NCBI RefSeq assembly: GCF_002803065.1
Contig: NZ_NNBL01000003.1
Location: forward strand, 827,461-891,460
DNA from: Streptomyces sp. CB01635
GTDB lineage: Bacteria > Actinomycetota > Actinomycetes > Streptomycetales > Streptomycetaceae
Direction: 5' to 3'
Length of the DNA stretch: 64,000 nucleotides
Position 1 is the stretch's first letter. Every line of letters starts with the position of its first letter. The notes under the pieces are model-generated. The model was not told where the DNA came from. It was given only the letters and a program-made list of their open reading frames with translations, and made no database searches. Of this stretch, positions 35,539 through 42,981 are shown piece after piece. The position numbers and the translations under genes are program-made.

Positions 35539-36282
35539 TTACATGGAGTCACCCACCGGCTTCGCTGCGACAGCGGAAAGCCACTCGACGACGTCCGTGG
35601 CCTCCTGCTCGCGCGCGACGTCCAGAGGCGTCTTGTCGCCGTAGCCGACCCGGCCGGGATCCGCCCCCAGCTCGTACAGGTACTGGGCGGTGGCCAGGCG
35701 GCCGCCGTGACAGGCGCACCAGAACGCGCTGGACACCTCCTCCGGCGTCGGCGGTTCCCCGGCGGTCCCCCAGGCCCTGACCCGGTCGAGCAGGCCGAGC
35801 GACGCGGCCTCCTCGTACGTGACGTGGGCGCCGTGCTCGACGAGACGGAACGCCGCGCGCCACTGCCCGAAGGCGCAGGCGTCGGCGAGGGGCGTGCCGT
35901 CGCCGATCACCGCGCCCGGCGCCTCGATGTCCGCGCCGGCCGCGACGAGGGAGTCGACGGCGGCGACGTCGTCGTTGCTCGCCGCCCAGTGCAGGGGCGT
36001 CTCGGTGTGTGCGCCGGAGAAACGCGCGTCGGGGTCCGCCCCGGCCTCCACCAGGGCGGCGATGACCTGGGCACCGTTGGGGAAATGGCCTGGCCAGTCG
36101 GTCGCGATGTGCAGCAGCGTGCGGATCCCGGAGCAGTCCGGGCGGGCGGTCTCCGCGATCCCGGCGGAGGCCAGCCCCGGGTGTTCGGCGAGCAGATGGC
36201 GCAGGGCCGGTATGTCGCCCTGGCGGATCGCCTGCGTGACCGCGACGGCGAGCGGGTCCTGAGAGTCGATGGTCTTCGTCAT
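35539..36282 (-). CDS. Ankyrin-repeat protein
   Basis: 247 residues from ATG 36282 with GAAGG upstream. Ankyrin repeats are visible: TLLHIATDW...VIAALVEAGADPDARF, ETPLHWAASNDDVAAVDSLV, AAGADIEAPG, GTPLADACAFGQWRAAFRLV, EHGAHV, FWCACHGGRLATAQYLYELGA and KTPLDVAREQEATDVVEWL. It begins IDSQDPLAVAVTQAIRQGDI, a common cap. It is cytosolic and has no catalytic domain. It probably acts by protein binding; the partner is unknown. Confidence 0.85.
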   Translation of the reverse strand: MTKTIDSQDPLAVAVTQAIRQGDIPALRHLLAEHPGLASAGIAETARPDCSGIRTLLHIATDWPGHFPNGAQVIAALVEAGADPDARFSGAHTETPLHWAASNDDVAAVDSLVAAGADIEAPGAVIGDGTPLADACAFGQWRAAFRLVEHGAHVTYEEAASLGLLDRVRAWGTAGEPPTPEEVSSAFWCACHGGRLATAQYLYELGADPGRVGYGDKTPLDVAREQEATDVVEWLSAVAAKPVGDSM

Positions 36283-36300
36283 GGGGGGTGCCTTCTGCCG

Positions 36301-36329
36301 GGACGGGATGGGGCAGGACGGGATGGGGC
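36301..36329. repeat. 15-bp period direct duplication
   Basis: GGACGGGATGGGGC occurs exactly at 36301-36314 and 36316-36329. It lies upstream of the ankyrin gene. A short tandem repeat, no known role. Confidence 0.6.
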
Positions 36330-36331
36330 GG

Positions 36332-36393
36332 GCCAGGGCACCGCCATTCTGGCAGTGCCCTGGCGGGCCGTCCCGTGGTCGGCGGGACGGCCC
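36332..36393. terminator. Two adjacent hairpins downstream of DUF305 remnant
   Basis: GCCAGGGCAC (36332-36341) with GTGCCCTGGC (36355-36364), and GGGCCGTCCCG (36365-36375) with CGGGACGGCCC (36383-36393), both perfect. They end minus-strand transcripts from the CDF exporter region before the ankyrin gene. Confidence 0.75.
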
Positions 36394-36401
36394 CACCCCC
36401 G

Positions 36402-36647
36402 TCAGCGAGGCGACGAACCGCGCGCCCGCAGCAGGTCGGCCATGAGCTTCATCTCCGACTCCTGCGCGTCGACCATGCCCTGCGCGAGACTCCGCTCCAC
36501 CGGTACCTCGCACTGCTGGGCACAGGCGCTCGCCATGTCGATGCCGCCCATGTGATGCGCCGTCATCAACTGGAGGTAGAGCACCTCGGCGTCCTTGCCC
36601 TGAGCCTTGCCTGTGAGCGCCCTGTTGGGCAGGGGGCGAAGCTCCAA
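36402..36647 (-). pseudogene. C-terminal remnant of a DUF305 protein
   Basis: 81 codons encode ALTGKAQGKDAEVLYLQLMT then AHHMGGIDMAS and a C-terminal helix LAQGMVDAQESEMKLMADLL, matching the last half of DUF305 (His-rich, copper/metal-linked ferritin-like) proteins. The first half, which should have its own HH motif, is missing: upstream of it lies the CDF exporter gene that ends six bases before the only start codon (TTG). I interpret this as a truncated gene. It might still be translated by coupling to the exporter. Confidence 0.6.
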
Positions 36648-36652
36648 GGTCT

Positions 36653-37714
36653 CTACGCGGAGTGGTGGGCGAGTGCCGCGTGCGGGTCGGGTGCGCCGGG
36701 GTCGGGCGCCGGGTCGGCGTGCACGAGCGCGCCGGTGAGCTTGGGGACGGCGTGCAACAGGGCGTGCTCCGCGGCGACCGCGACCTCGTGCGCGGCCCGC
36801 ACGCTGAGGGCGCCGTCGACGACGATGGCGACCTCGGCGCGCAGCCGGTGCCCGATCCAGCGCATGCGCAGTTCGCCGACGGCCAGCACACCGGGTACGT
36901 GTTCCAGCGCGTGCTCGGCGCTGTCCACGACGGCCGGGTCGACGGCGTCCATCACGCGCCGGAAGACCTCGCGGCAGGCGTCGCGCAGCACCAGAAGGAT
37001 GGCGGCGGTGATGGCCAGTCCCACGATCGGGTCGGCGAGCCGCCAGCCGACGGCGGCCCCGCCCGCCCCGATGAGCACGGCGAGCGAGGTGAACCCGTCC
37101 GTACGCGCGTGCAGTCCGTCGGCGACCAGCGCCGCGGAGCCGATGTCACGGCCGACGCGGATGCGGTGGCGGGCGACCCATTCGTTGCCGAGGAACCCGA
37201 TCACGGCGGCCGCGGCCACGGCCGGCAGGTACGTGATGTCGCGCGGGTTGATGAGCCGGTCGACCGCAGTCCACGCGGCGAAGGCCGCGGAGGCGGCGAT
37301 GGTCAGGACGATGACGAGCCCGGCGATGTCCTCGGCACGCCCGTATCCGTAGGTGAAGCGGCGGTTGGCGGCCCGCCGGCCCAGGACGAAGGCGACGCCG
37401 AGCGGCAGCGCGGTGAGGGCGTCCGCCGCGTTGTGGACCGTGTCGCCGAGCAGCGCGACCGAACCCGAGAGCACGACGACGACCGCCTGGGCCGCCGCGG
37501 TCACGCCCAGTACGGCCAGCGAGATCCACAGGGCGTGCAGGCCCCGGGCCGAGGCTTCGAGTGCCCGGTCGGTCTTGTCGGCGGTCTCGTGGGAGTGCGG
37601 GGTGAGGACGTGCGCGAGCCGGTGCCGCCACCGGGCCGCTCCCGACACGGGGCCGTGCTCGTGACCGTGGTGATGCGTGCTGTCGTGGGGTGCGTGTCCG
37701 TGCTGAGGGCTCAA
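36653..37714 (-). CDS. Cation diffusion facilitator (zinc/divalent metal exporter)
   Basis: 353 residues. The N-terminus is His-rich (HGHAPHDSTHHHGHEHG). Six membrane helices follow, with HxxxD metal motifs in helix 2 (GDTVHNAADAL) and helix 5 (ADGLHARTDGF), the tetrahedral transport site of CDF proteins such as ZitB/CzcD. A short cytosolic domain with AEVAIVVDG and a His-containing C-terminus complete it. It is divergent from the ArsR gene, which presumably senses the same metal and controls it. Zinc is the most likely cargo. Confidence 0.93.
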   Translation of the reverse strand: MSPQHGHAPHDSTHHHGHEHGPVSGAARWRHRLAHVLTPHSHETADKTDRALEASARGLHALWISLAVLGVTAAAQAVVVVLSGSVALLGDTVHNAADALTALPLGVAFVLGRRAANRRFTYGYGRAEDIAGLVIVLTIAASAAFAAWTAVDRLINPRDITYLPAVAAAAVIGFLGNEWVARHRIRVGRDIGSAALVADGLHARTDGFTSLAVLIGAGGAAVGWRLADPIVGLAITAAILLVLRDACREVFRRVMDAVDPAVVDSAEHALEHVPGVLAVGELRMRWIGHRLRAEVAIVVDGALSVRAAHEVAVAAEHALLHAVPKLTGALVHADPAPDPGAPDPHAALAHHSA

Positions 37715-37793
37715 GGGCCGGGCCTTCCTGGACGGGGCGGAGGCTGGGGGATCGGCGCGGAGCTGGACACCGGAAGGCGTCCCGTTCCATTAT

Positions 37794-37809
37794 GTGCGTA
37801 TGAGCGCAC
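37794..37809. promoter_or_regulatory. Inverted repeat over arsR start, candidate metal-sensor operator
   Basis: GTGCG (37794-37798) and CGCAC (37805-37809) are separated by TATGAG and overlap the arsR start codons. The region between the CDF and arsR starts is only about 80 bases. Autoregulation at this site is plausible but the dyad is short. Confidence 0.4.
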
Positions 37810-38156
37810 GCATGCACCTATCACCTGCGCACGGTGTGCACCCGCAAAACCCGAGCGACGAGCAGCTTGCCTACGCCGCCGACCTCCTCGGCCTCCTCGC
37901 CGATCGCACCCGTCTCGTGCTCCTGCACACGCTCGGCAGTGGTGAGGCGGATGTCACGACGCTCACCGAGACGTGCGGCGCGGCCCGCCCCGCCGTCAGC
38001 CAGCACCTGGCGAAACTACGTCTCGCGGGCCTGGTGACCGTCCGCAAGGAGGGCCGCCGCATGGTCTACGCGCTGACCGACGGGCATCTGCGACGCCTGG
38101 TGAGCGAGGCGCTGAACCTCGCGGACCCTCACCTCGGACGCCACCCCCTTGTGTAA
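37800..38156 (+). CDS. ArsR/SmtB family metal-responsive regulator
   Basis: 118 residues from ATG 37800; GTG 37794 is also possible. Core sequence LLGLLADRTRLVLLHTLGSG, TLTETCGAARPAVSQHLAKL and RKEGRRMVYALTDGHLRRLV is the SmtB/ArsR winged helix. Helix alpha-5 has DGH then a later DPH and HPLV, the pattern of zinc-binding SmtB-like sensors in actinomycetes (DxH with a downstream His); the classical spacing is slightly altered. It sits divergent from the CDF exporter. A perfect hairpin straddles its stop codon. Confidence 0.88.
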   Translation: MSARMHLSPAHGVHPQNPSDEQLAYAADLLGLLADRTRLVLLHTLGSGEADVTTLTETCGAARPAVSQHLAKLRLAGLVTVRKEGRRMVYALTDGHLRRLVSEALNLADPHLGRHPLV

Positions 38157-38163
38157 GGGGGTG
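38142..38163 (+). terminator. 9-bp hairpin straddling arsR stop codon
   Basis: CACCCCCTT (38142-38150) and AAGGGGGTG (38155-38163) with loop GTGT; the TAA stop is in the hairpin. It probably terminates the arsR transcript immediately after the last codon. Confidence 0.65.
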
Positions 38164-38197
38164 CGAGGGCGCGGATCGGGCTCCTAGGATCCCCGGC

Positions 38198-38662
38198 ATG
38201 ACGGATCACGACTGCTACCCATGCGGCAAGGAAGCGCAGTTCGCCGGTCTGCCGCCACGCGAACGCATCGCCTTCGACGAGCACTGGCGGGTGGTCCACG
38301 CCATTAGAACGGCGCTGCCCGGCTGGCTGGTGCTGCTGCCGCGACGCCACGTCACGGCCGTCCACGACCTCACTGACGCGCAGGCCGCGACGCTGGGTGT
38401 CTGGCAGGTCAGGCTCTCCCGCGCGCTGCGGAGCGTGACCGGCTGCGAGAAGACCTACGTGGCGCAGTTCGCGGAGGCCGAAGGCTTCTCGCACGTGCAC
38501 TTCCACGTAGTGCCCCGACTGCCCGACCTCCCGCAGGAGCGCCGGGGTCCCGGCGTCTTCGCGATGCTCGGCCGGCCGGAGGGGGAGTGGGTGACGGACG
38601 GTGAGGCGGACCGGATAGCACGCGAACTCCGGGCTCATCTCCGCCCCGAGCCACCTCTGTGA
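38198..38662 (+). CDS. HIT family (histidine triad) protein
   Basis: 154 residues from ATG 38198. The triad FSHVHFHVVPR holds His99, His101 and His103, and GWLVLLPRRHVTAV is the N-terminal strand region of HIT nucleotide hydrolases/transferases. It starts with CYPCG, a possible metal pair seen in several members. HIT proteins hydrolyse dinucleotide polyphosphates or nucleotidyl-amidates. The exact substrate is unknown. Confidence 0.9.
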   Translation: MTDHDCYPCGKEAQFAGLPPRERIAFDEHWRVVHAIRTALPGWLVLLPRRHVTAVHDLTDAQAATLGVWQVRLSRALRSVTGCEKTYVAQFAEAEGFSHVHFHVVPRLPDLPQERRGPGVFAMLGRPEGEWVTDGEADRIARELRAHLRPEPPL

Positions 38663-38681
38663 CGGCGATGGTGACGTAGCG

Positions 38682-39209
38682 TCAGCCCCCTGCCGGGGAA
38701 GGGGAATCCTGGTCCAGTACGTACAGCTCCGGCAGGTTGACGACGATCGCCTCCTGCGTGCTGCGCGCGATCACCACGACCGCCTCCTCGTCCGGGCTCG
38801 GGTTCTCCTCGCGGTGCGGGACGTAGGGCGGCACGAAGATGTAGTCGCCGGGTGCGGTGCGCAGCCTGACTTCCTCCGGGGCTCCGGTGGAGTCGTCCAG
38901 GAACACGAACTCCGGGTGGCCCTTCACGACGTGGATCGCCGTCTCCGAGGCGCCGTGGTGGTGGTTGGAGGAGGCGGTGTCGGGGGTCACGTGCGTCTGG
39001 CCCATCCAGATGCGCTCGGAGCCGACCGTACTCCCGCTGATCGCCGCGAACCGCCGCATGCCGCCGGTCTGCGCGGTGTCGCCGTCCAGTTCGCCCGCGC
39101 GGATGTGGTGGAGCCGGGCGCGGAGCGGCAGCGGCGCGTCATGGTCCGGGAGGTCGGGGTGGAACGCGTCGCGCTCAGGGGAGTCGCCGGCGTGTGAAGG
39201 TGTGGCCAT
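38682..39209 (-). CDS. Cupin-domain protein
   Basis: 175 residues from ATG 39209. A single cupin barrel: motif 1 NHHHGASETAIHVVKGHPEF gives the metal ligands (His, His, Glu, His), and motif 2 GDYIFVPPYVPHREEN supplies the last His. Cupins may be dioxygenases, isomerases, decarboxylases or sugar-binding. The IVVNLPELYVLD C-terminus does not settle which. Upstream is a 304-base gap with no gene. Confidence 0.85.
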   Translation of the reverse strand: MATPSHAGDSPERDAFHPDLPDHDAPLPLRARLHHIRAGELDGDTAQTGGMRRFAAISGSTVGSERIWMGQTHVTPDTASSNHHHGASETAIHVVKGHPEFVFLDDSTGAPEEVRLRTAPGDYIFVPPYVPHREENPSPDEEAVVVIARSTQEAIVVNLPELYVLDQDSPSPAGG

Positions 39210-39513
39210 GGCAGTCCTGCTCCTCGTGGGCGGGCCGTCGGCGGTGGCCCGGCGTGGAATGCGGGGGCGCGCGCCGGTGTGGTGGGTGTCGAAGACGACG
39301 GAGACAAGGTTGCTCCCGGCTCGCTCGATGCCGAGCCGTGAACGCTCAAGATCCACGGCCGACCGTAAGGAGCCGGTCGAACGGATGTCAAGGTTTGTCC
39401 GTTGCCGTCGCTTCGGGTGCTGTTCGCCGCCGGAGTCGCGTCGGGTGGTGGCCCGGCTGGGGGTGGCTGTAGGGGCCGGACACTTGAAGCCCGTGCGGCT
39501 GCCTGATGCGCTG
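39210..39513. other. 304-base intergenic region
   Basis: This lies upstream of the cupin gene and downstream of the GNAT gene, both minus-strand. I see no open frame with coding bias of its own and no strong dyad. It presumably holds the cupin promoter. Confidence 0.5.
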
Positions 39514-40056
39514 TCAAAAACTCACAGGATGCGAGGAGTTCCTAAAATTCGAGGGCGTCACGTACGCGCGCATCCGGGCGAGCCGGCCGTCGGCGGTTGT
39601 CCAGTCGGCGGTGAACGTGCCTGCGTAGCGCCAGCCCGCGCGCTCGTAGAGCCCGATGGCGGTGCTCGCGGCCGTCTCGACCTCCAGGACCGGTGTCTGC
39701 CCGCGGGCGGCGCCGGTCCCGATCGCCCGGTCGAGCAACAGGGCGGCCACCCCGCGCCGCCGGGCGCCGGTGCTGACGAAGAGCCGTGACACGGCCACCA
39801 GGCGCCGCTCGGGCAGCCCCGCAGCAGAGGCCAGGGCAGGTCCCGGCGGGGTGAGCGCCATGTGCCCGACGACATCGGTGCCCGCCACGACGACCCACGC
39901 GTCGGTCATCCCGTGCGGGGTGAGCCAGCCCGCCGGATCGGCGGGCCAGTCCACCGGATAGCGGTCGGCCGCCTGGACCCCTGCGAGCGCCTCGACGCAG
40001 CTGGGCAGGTCGGCGTCGGCGCGCGGGCGCACCGTGAGTTCGTTCGTGTCCGTCAT
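39514..40056 (-). CDS. GNAT family N-acetyltransferase
   Basis: 180 residues from ATG 40056. RLVAVSRLFVSTGARRRGVAALLLDRAI is motif A with ARRRGVA, and LEVETAASTAIGLYERAGWR is the motif B region with the Tyr used as general acid in many GNATs. Start and C-terminal extension TPSNFRNSSHPVSF run close to the promoter region of the cupin gene. Substrate unknown. A 19-bp palindrome covers its start codon. Confidence 0.85.
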   Translation of the reverse strand: MTDTNELTVRPRADADLPSCVEALAGVQAADRYPVDWPADPAGWLTPHGMTDAWVVVAGTDVVGHMALTPPGPALASAAGLPERRLVAVSRLFVSTGARRRGVAALLLDRAIGTGAARGQTPVLEVETAASTAIGLYERAGWRYAGTFTADWTTADGRLARMRAYVTPSNFRNSSHPVSF

Positions 40057-40073
40057 GCCAGGGATCCTGGCAT
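40055..40073. promoter_or_regulatory. 19-bp palindrome over GNAT start codon
   Basis: ATGCCAGG (40055-40062), GAT, CCTGGCAT (40066-40073) is a perfect inverted repeat overlapping the GNAT ATG (complement at 40054-40056). It may be an operator or a hairpin in the 5' end of the mRNA affecting initiation. Confidence 0.4.
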
Positions 40074-40091
40074 CCGGGCGGCCTCGCGGGA

Positions 40092-40721
40092 TCACTGCAC
40101 CCCGTGCGGCCGGAACTGGATACTGATCCGTCCGCCCGCGGCCCGCGTCGTCTTCGGGATGGCGTGCTCCCACGTCCGCTGGCAGGAGCCGCCCATCACG
40201 ATCAGGTCGCCGTGGCCCAGCGGCCGGCGGACCACGTCGCCGCCGGCGCGCGGGCGCAGGAGCAGGTCGCGCGGCGCGCCCACGGACAGGATGGCGACCA
40301 TGGTGTCCTCGCGGGCGCCGCGGCCGATGCGGTCGCCGTGCCAGGCGACGCTGTCGCGCCCGTCGCGGTAGTGGCACAGCCCGGCCGTGGTGAAGGGTTC
40401 GCCGAGCTCGGTCGCGTAGTGCGCCGAGAGTGTCTGTCGCGCCTCGTCGAGGACGGGGTGCGGGAGCGGCTCGCCCGCGCCGTAGAAGGCGAGCAGGCGC
40501 GGCACGTCCACGAGACGCTCGTACATCTGCCGCCGCTCGGCCTTCCAGGGCACGTCCGTGGCCAACTGCTCGAACAGGGCGTCGGCGCCGGTCAGCCAGC
40601 CCGGCAGCAGGTCGATCCAGGCGCCGTCGCCGAGCGCGGTCCTGCGGACCCCGTCCAGTGGGCGCAGTCGCACGTCGTCGCTCTGGTCGAACAGGGACCC
40701 CTGGAGTTGGTGCGTTGCCAT
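40092..40721 (-). CDS. alkB: AlkB-type 2-oxoglutarate/Fe(II) dioxygenase
   Basis: 209 residues. The metal ligands are His128 and Asp130 (WHGDRIG) and His186 (WEHAIPK); RISIQFR at the C-terminus supplies the 2-oxoglutarate arginine. GDLIVMGGSCQRTWEHAIPK is a strong AlkB signature. The enzyme demethylates 1-methyladenine and 3-methylcytosine in alkylated DNA or RNA. It is divergent from a TOPRIM gene, and an SOS-like box lies in the shared region. Symbol is by family; orthology to E. coli AlkB is not tested. Confidence 0.92.
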   Translation of the reverse strand: MATHQLQGSLFDQSDDVRLRPLDGVRRTALGDGAWIDLLPGWLTGADALFEQLATDVPWKAERRQMYERLVDVPRLLAFYGAGEPLPHPVLDEARQTLSAHYATELGEPFTTAGLCHYRDGRDSVAWHGDRIGRGAREDTMVAILSVGAPRDLLLRPRAGGDVVRRPLGHGDLIVMGGSCQRTWEHAIPKTTRAAGGRISIQFRPHGVQ

Positions 40722-40742
40722 GAGGACAGCGTACTCCTAGAT

Positions 40743-40758
40743 TCGAACATGTGAGCTA
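40743..40758. promoter_or_regulatory. Weak SOS (LexA)-box-like sequence
   Basis: TCGAAC-ATGT-GAGCTA: the left half matches the actinobacterial LexA half-site TCGAAC perfectly; the right half matches GTTCGA in three of six positions. It lies between the divergent alkB and TOPRIM genes, 22 bases upstream of the alkB start. Marked tentative. Confidence 0.4.
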
Positions 40759-40801
40759 ATTGACTGGACGGGAACACCCCGTGCCCTGCGAAACTGGGCG
40801 T

Positions 40802-41461
40802 GTGGACGAGATGAGGCGGTTCCGTCGGGCGGCCGGAGCATGGGCGGCACGCGGAGGAGACGACGGGCCTGCCGCGGAGGCGGCCCGCGAGCTGGCCGTC
40901 GTGGCCGGTGTGCGCAAGGTCGTCCTGGTCGAGGGGGAGAGCGACCTGGCTGCCGTCGAGGCGCTGGCCCGGCGGCGTGGACGCAGCCTCGACGAGGAGG
41001 GCGTCGCGGTGCTGCCGCTCGGTGGCGCGATGAGCATCGGGAGATTCCTCGCCGTGTGCGGCCCGGACGGGCTCGACGTCACCGTCGCCGGGCTGTGCGA
41101 CGCGGGGGAGGAGCACTACTTCCGCAGCGTTCTCGAGCGGACCGGCCCGCGCCCCCACCTCACCCACGCCGACATGGAGCAGCTCGGTTTCTACGTGTGT
41201 GTCGCGGACCTGGAGGACGAGCTGATCCGCGGCCTCGGCGCGGACACCGTGCAGGAAGTCCTGGACGCCGAGGGCGACTTGAGGTCATTCCGCACCTTCC
41301 AGAAGCAGCCGGCGCAGCGGGACCGGGGCGTGGAGCGGCAGTTGCGCCGGTTCATGGGGACGCACAGCGGCCGCAAGACGCAGTACGCGCGCTCACTCGT
41401 GGAACGGCTCGACCTCGACCGCGTTCCACGCCCTCTGGACAGGCTCCTCGCACATGTCTGA
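40802..41461 (+). CDS. TOPRIM-like nucleotidyl transferase/hydrolase domain protein
   Basis: 219 residues from GTG 40802; ATG 40811 is an alternative. VRKVVLVEGESDLAAVEALA gives the TOPRIM glutamate, and LDVTVAGLCDAGEE occupies the position of the acidic DxD motif, here DAG. The family is the OLD-like TOPRIM group ("ATP-dependent endonuclease" annotations), usually acting on nucleic acids. There is no attached ATPase. C-terminal half, with RQLRRFMGTHSGRKTQYARS, is basic and may bind nucleic acid. It shares a divergent promoter with the alkB gene. Confidence 0.78.
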   Translation: MDEMRRFRRAAGAWAARGGDDGPAAEAARELAVVAGVRKVVLVEGESDLAAVEALARRRGRSLDEEGVAVLPLGGAMSIGRFLAVCGPDGLDVTVAGLCDAGEEHYFRSVLERTGPRPHLTHADMEQLGFYVCVADLEDELIRGLGADTVQEVLDAEGDLRSFRTFQKQPAQRDRGVERQLRRFMGTHSGRKTQYARSLVERLDLDRVPRPLDRLLAHV

Positions 41462-41538
41462 CTCCGCCGATCTCCGCTGACTCCGGTTCGCACGTCGCAC
41501 CCCGGCGGGCACAGTTTCCCCGTCGCCGCGAACAGCGC

Positions 41539-42981
41539 TCAAACAGGCAGCAGCCGCGCGATGAGCGCACTCAGCTGCTGGGCGTTGCGGCACTCGTACA
41601 TCTCGACGATCTCCGCGTACGTGTCTGCCGCCGAGTCGCCGGTGTCCCACAGCGAGCGCCGTTCGGGGTTGAGCCAGTACACCTTGCGGGCACGCCCGGC
41701 GACGTCACGCAGCGCCCCCCTGTTGGGGTCGCTCATGTTCGTACGGGCGTCGCCCAGGACGAAGACAGTGCTGCGCGGGCCGACCGCATCCGTGTACCGC
41801 TCGGCGAACTCGCCCAGCGACGTGCCGTAATCGCTGCTTCCGTGCCAGCCCGTCACGGACGCCGCCGAGAGGATGCGGGCACCGAGTCCCTCGGGCCCGG
41901 CGGTGTCGCGGCCGATGAGGTCGGTCACCTCGTCGACGCGGTTGACGAAGGCGAACACCCGCACCTTGCTGAACTGGTCGTGCAGCGCCTGCACCAGCAG
42001 CATCGTGAAGTTGGCGAACCCCGCGACCGAGCCGGACACGTCGCACAGGAGGACGAGTTCGGGGCGGGCGGGACGGCGGCGGCGCAGCACGGGCCGCATC
42101 GGGACGCCGCCCGTCGACAGGGAGCCACGGAGCGTGCGGCGCAGGTCGATCCGCCCGCGCGCGGCCCGGCGCCTGCGGGCGGCGAGGCGGGTGGCCAGCT
42201 TGCGGGCCAGGGGCTGAACCGCCCGGCGCAGTTCGTCCAGCTGGGCGCGGCCCGCGATGAGGAAGTCGACACGGTCGGCGGTCGGTGCGATGGCGCGGCG
42301 GGCGATCTCGTCGGTGCCGCGACGCTCGGCGACGCGGCGCCGCGCCTCGGTGCCCACGCGTCCGCGGAACGCCTGGATGCGGCGGCGGATCTCGTCCGCC
42401 TGGAGCCGGTCGGTGAACTCGTCGTCGCCGGTGGCCCCGGCCCGGATCCCGGCGAGGATCCGGGCGAGCAGGGTCTCCGGGCGCAGCCGGGCGAGCGTCT
42501 GGTGCGAGGACCAGCCGTCCGAGCGGTCCGACGGACCCGATCCTCCGGACCCACCCGAGCCGCCCGCCCCGTTCGCGGTGCTGTAGCCGCCGAGGCCGTC
42601 CACCGCCTCGGCCGCCAACTGGTCGAGCAACTCCTGGTCGTTGGCGGCGAGCGCGGCGGCGAGCCGCTCGCGCAGGTCGGCCGTGTCGGAGTCCTGCCAC
42701 GGACTGCCGGAGCCCGGCTCGTGCCGTGTGTCCTGCGGGGCGCCGACACTCCGGGGAAAGTACAGATCGAAGACGGGATCGAAGACGGCCCGCTGCCCCT
42801 CGCTGTGCAGCAGCGCCGCCGCCAGGCCCTCCCGCAGATGCTCGCGGTCGGTCAGGCCGAGCGCCTCGACGGCGAGCCCGGCGTCGACGGTCTCGCCGGT
42901 GCCGATCCGGACGCCGTGCGAGCGCAGCGCCTGCACGAGTGCGGTGAGCCGCTCCGGGACGCCGGCCGCCGTCGCGCTCAC
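41539..42981 (-). CDS. VWA-domain protein (CoxE-like)
   Basis: 480 residues. The C-terminal half is a von Willebrand A domain with the MIDAS motif LVLLCDVSGSVAG, then GRDTAGPEGLGARILSA and STVFVLGDARTNMSDPN. The N-terminal half has arginine-rich helices of CoxE/YehP-like proteins and a Gly/Ser-rich insert (GGSGGSGGSGPSDRSD). Together with the overlapping MoxR ATPase gene it forms the usual MoxR-VWA pair, which acts as a metal-dependent chaperone for cofactor insertion or complex assembly. No CO-dehydrogenase genes are in the window, so the client is unknown. Confidence 0.88.
   Translation of the reverse strand: MSATAAGVPERLTALVQALRSHGVRIGTGETVDAGLAVEALGLTDREHLREGLAAALLHSEGQRAVFDPVFDLYFPRSVGAPQDTRHEPGSGSPWQDSDTADLRERLAAALAANDQELLDQLAAEAVDGLGGYSTANGAGGSGGSGGSGPSDRSDGWSSHQTLARLRPETLLARILAGIRAGATGDDEFTDRLQADEIRRRIQAFRGRVGTEARRRVAERRGTDEIARRAIAPTADRVDFLIAGRAQLDELRRAVQPLARKLATRLAARRRRAARGRIDLRRTLRGSLSTGGVPMRPVLRRRRPARPELVLLCDVSGSVAGFANFTMLLVQALHDQFSKVRVFAFVNRVDEVTDLIGRDTAGPEGLGARILSAASVTGWHGSSDYGTSLGEFAERYTDAVGPRSTVFVLGDARTNMSDPNRGALRDVAGRARKVYWLNPERRSLWDTGDSAADTYAEIVEMYECRNAQQLSALIARLLPV

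Noticed and set aside
36301-36393. Possible CRISPR or origin repeats near ankyrin gene
   Set aside because: Only two 15-bp units and two hairpins; no spacers and no DnaA-box cluster.
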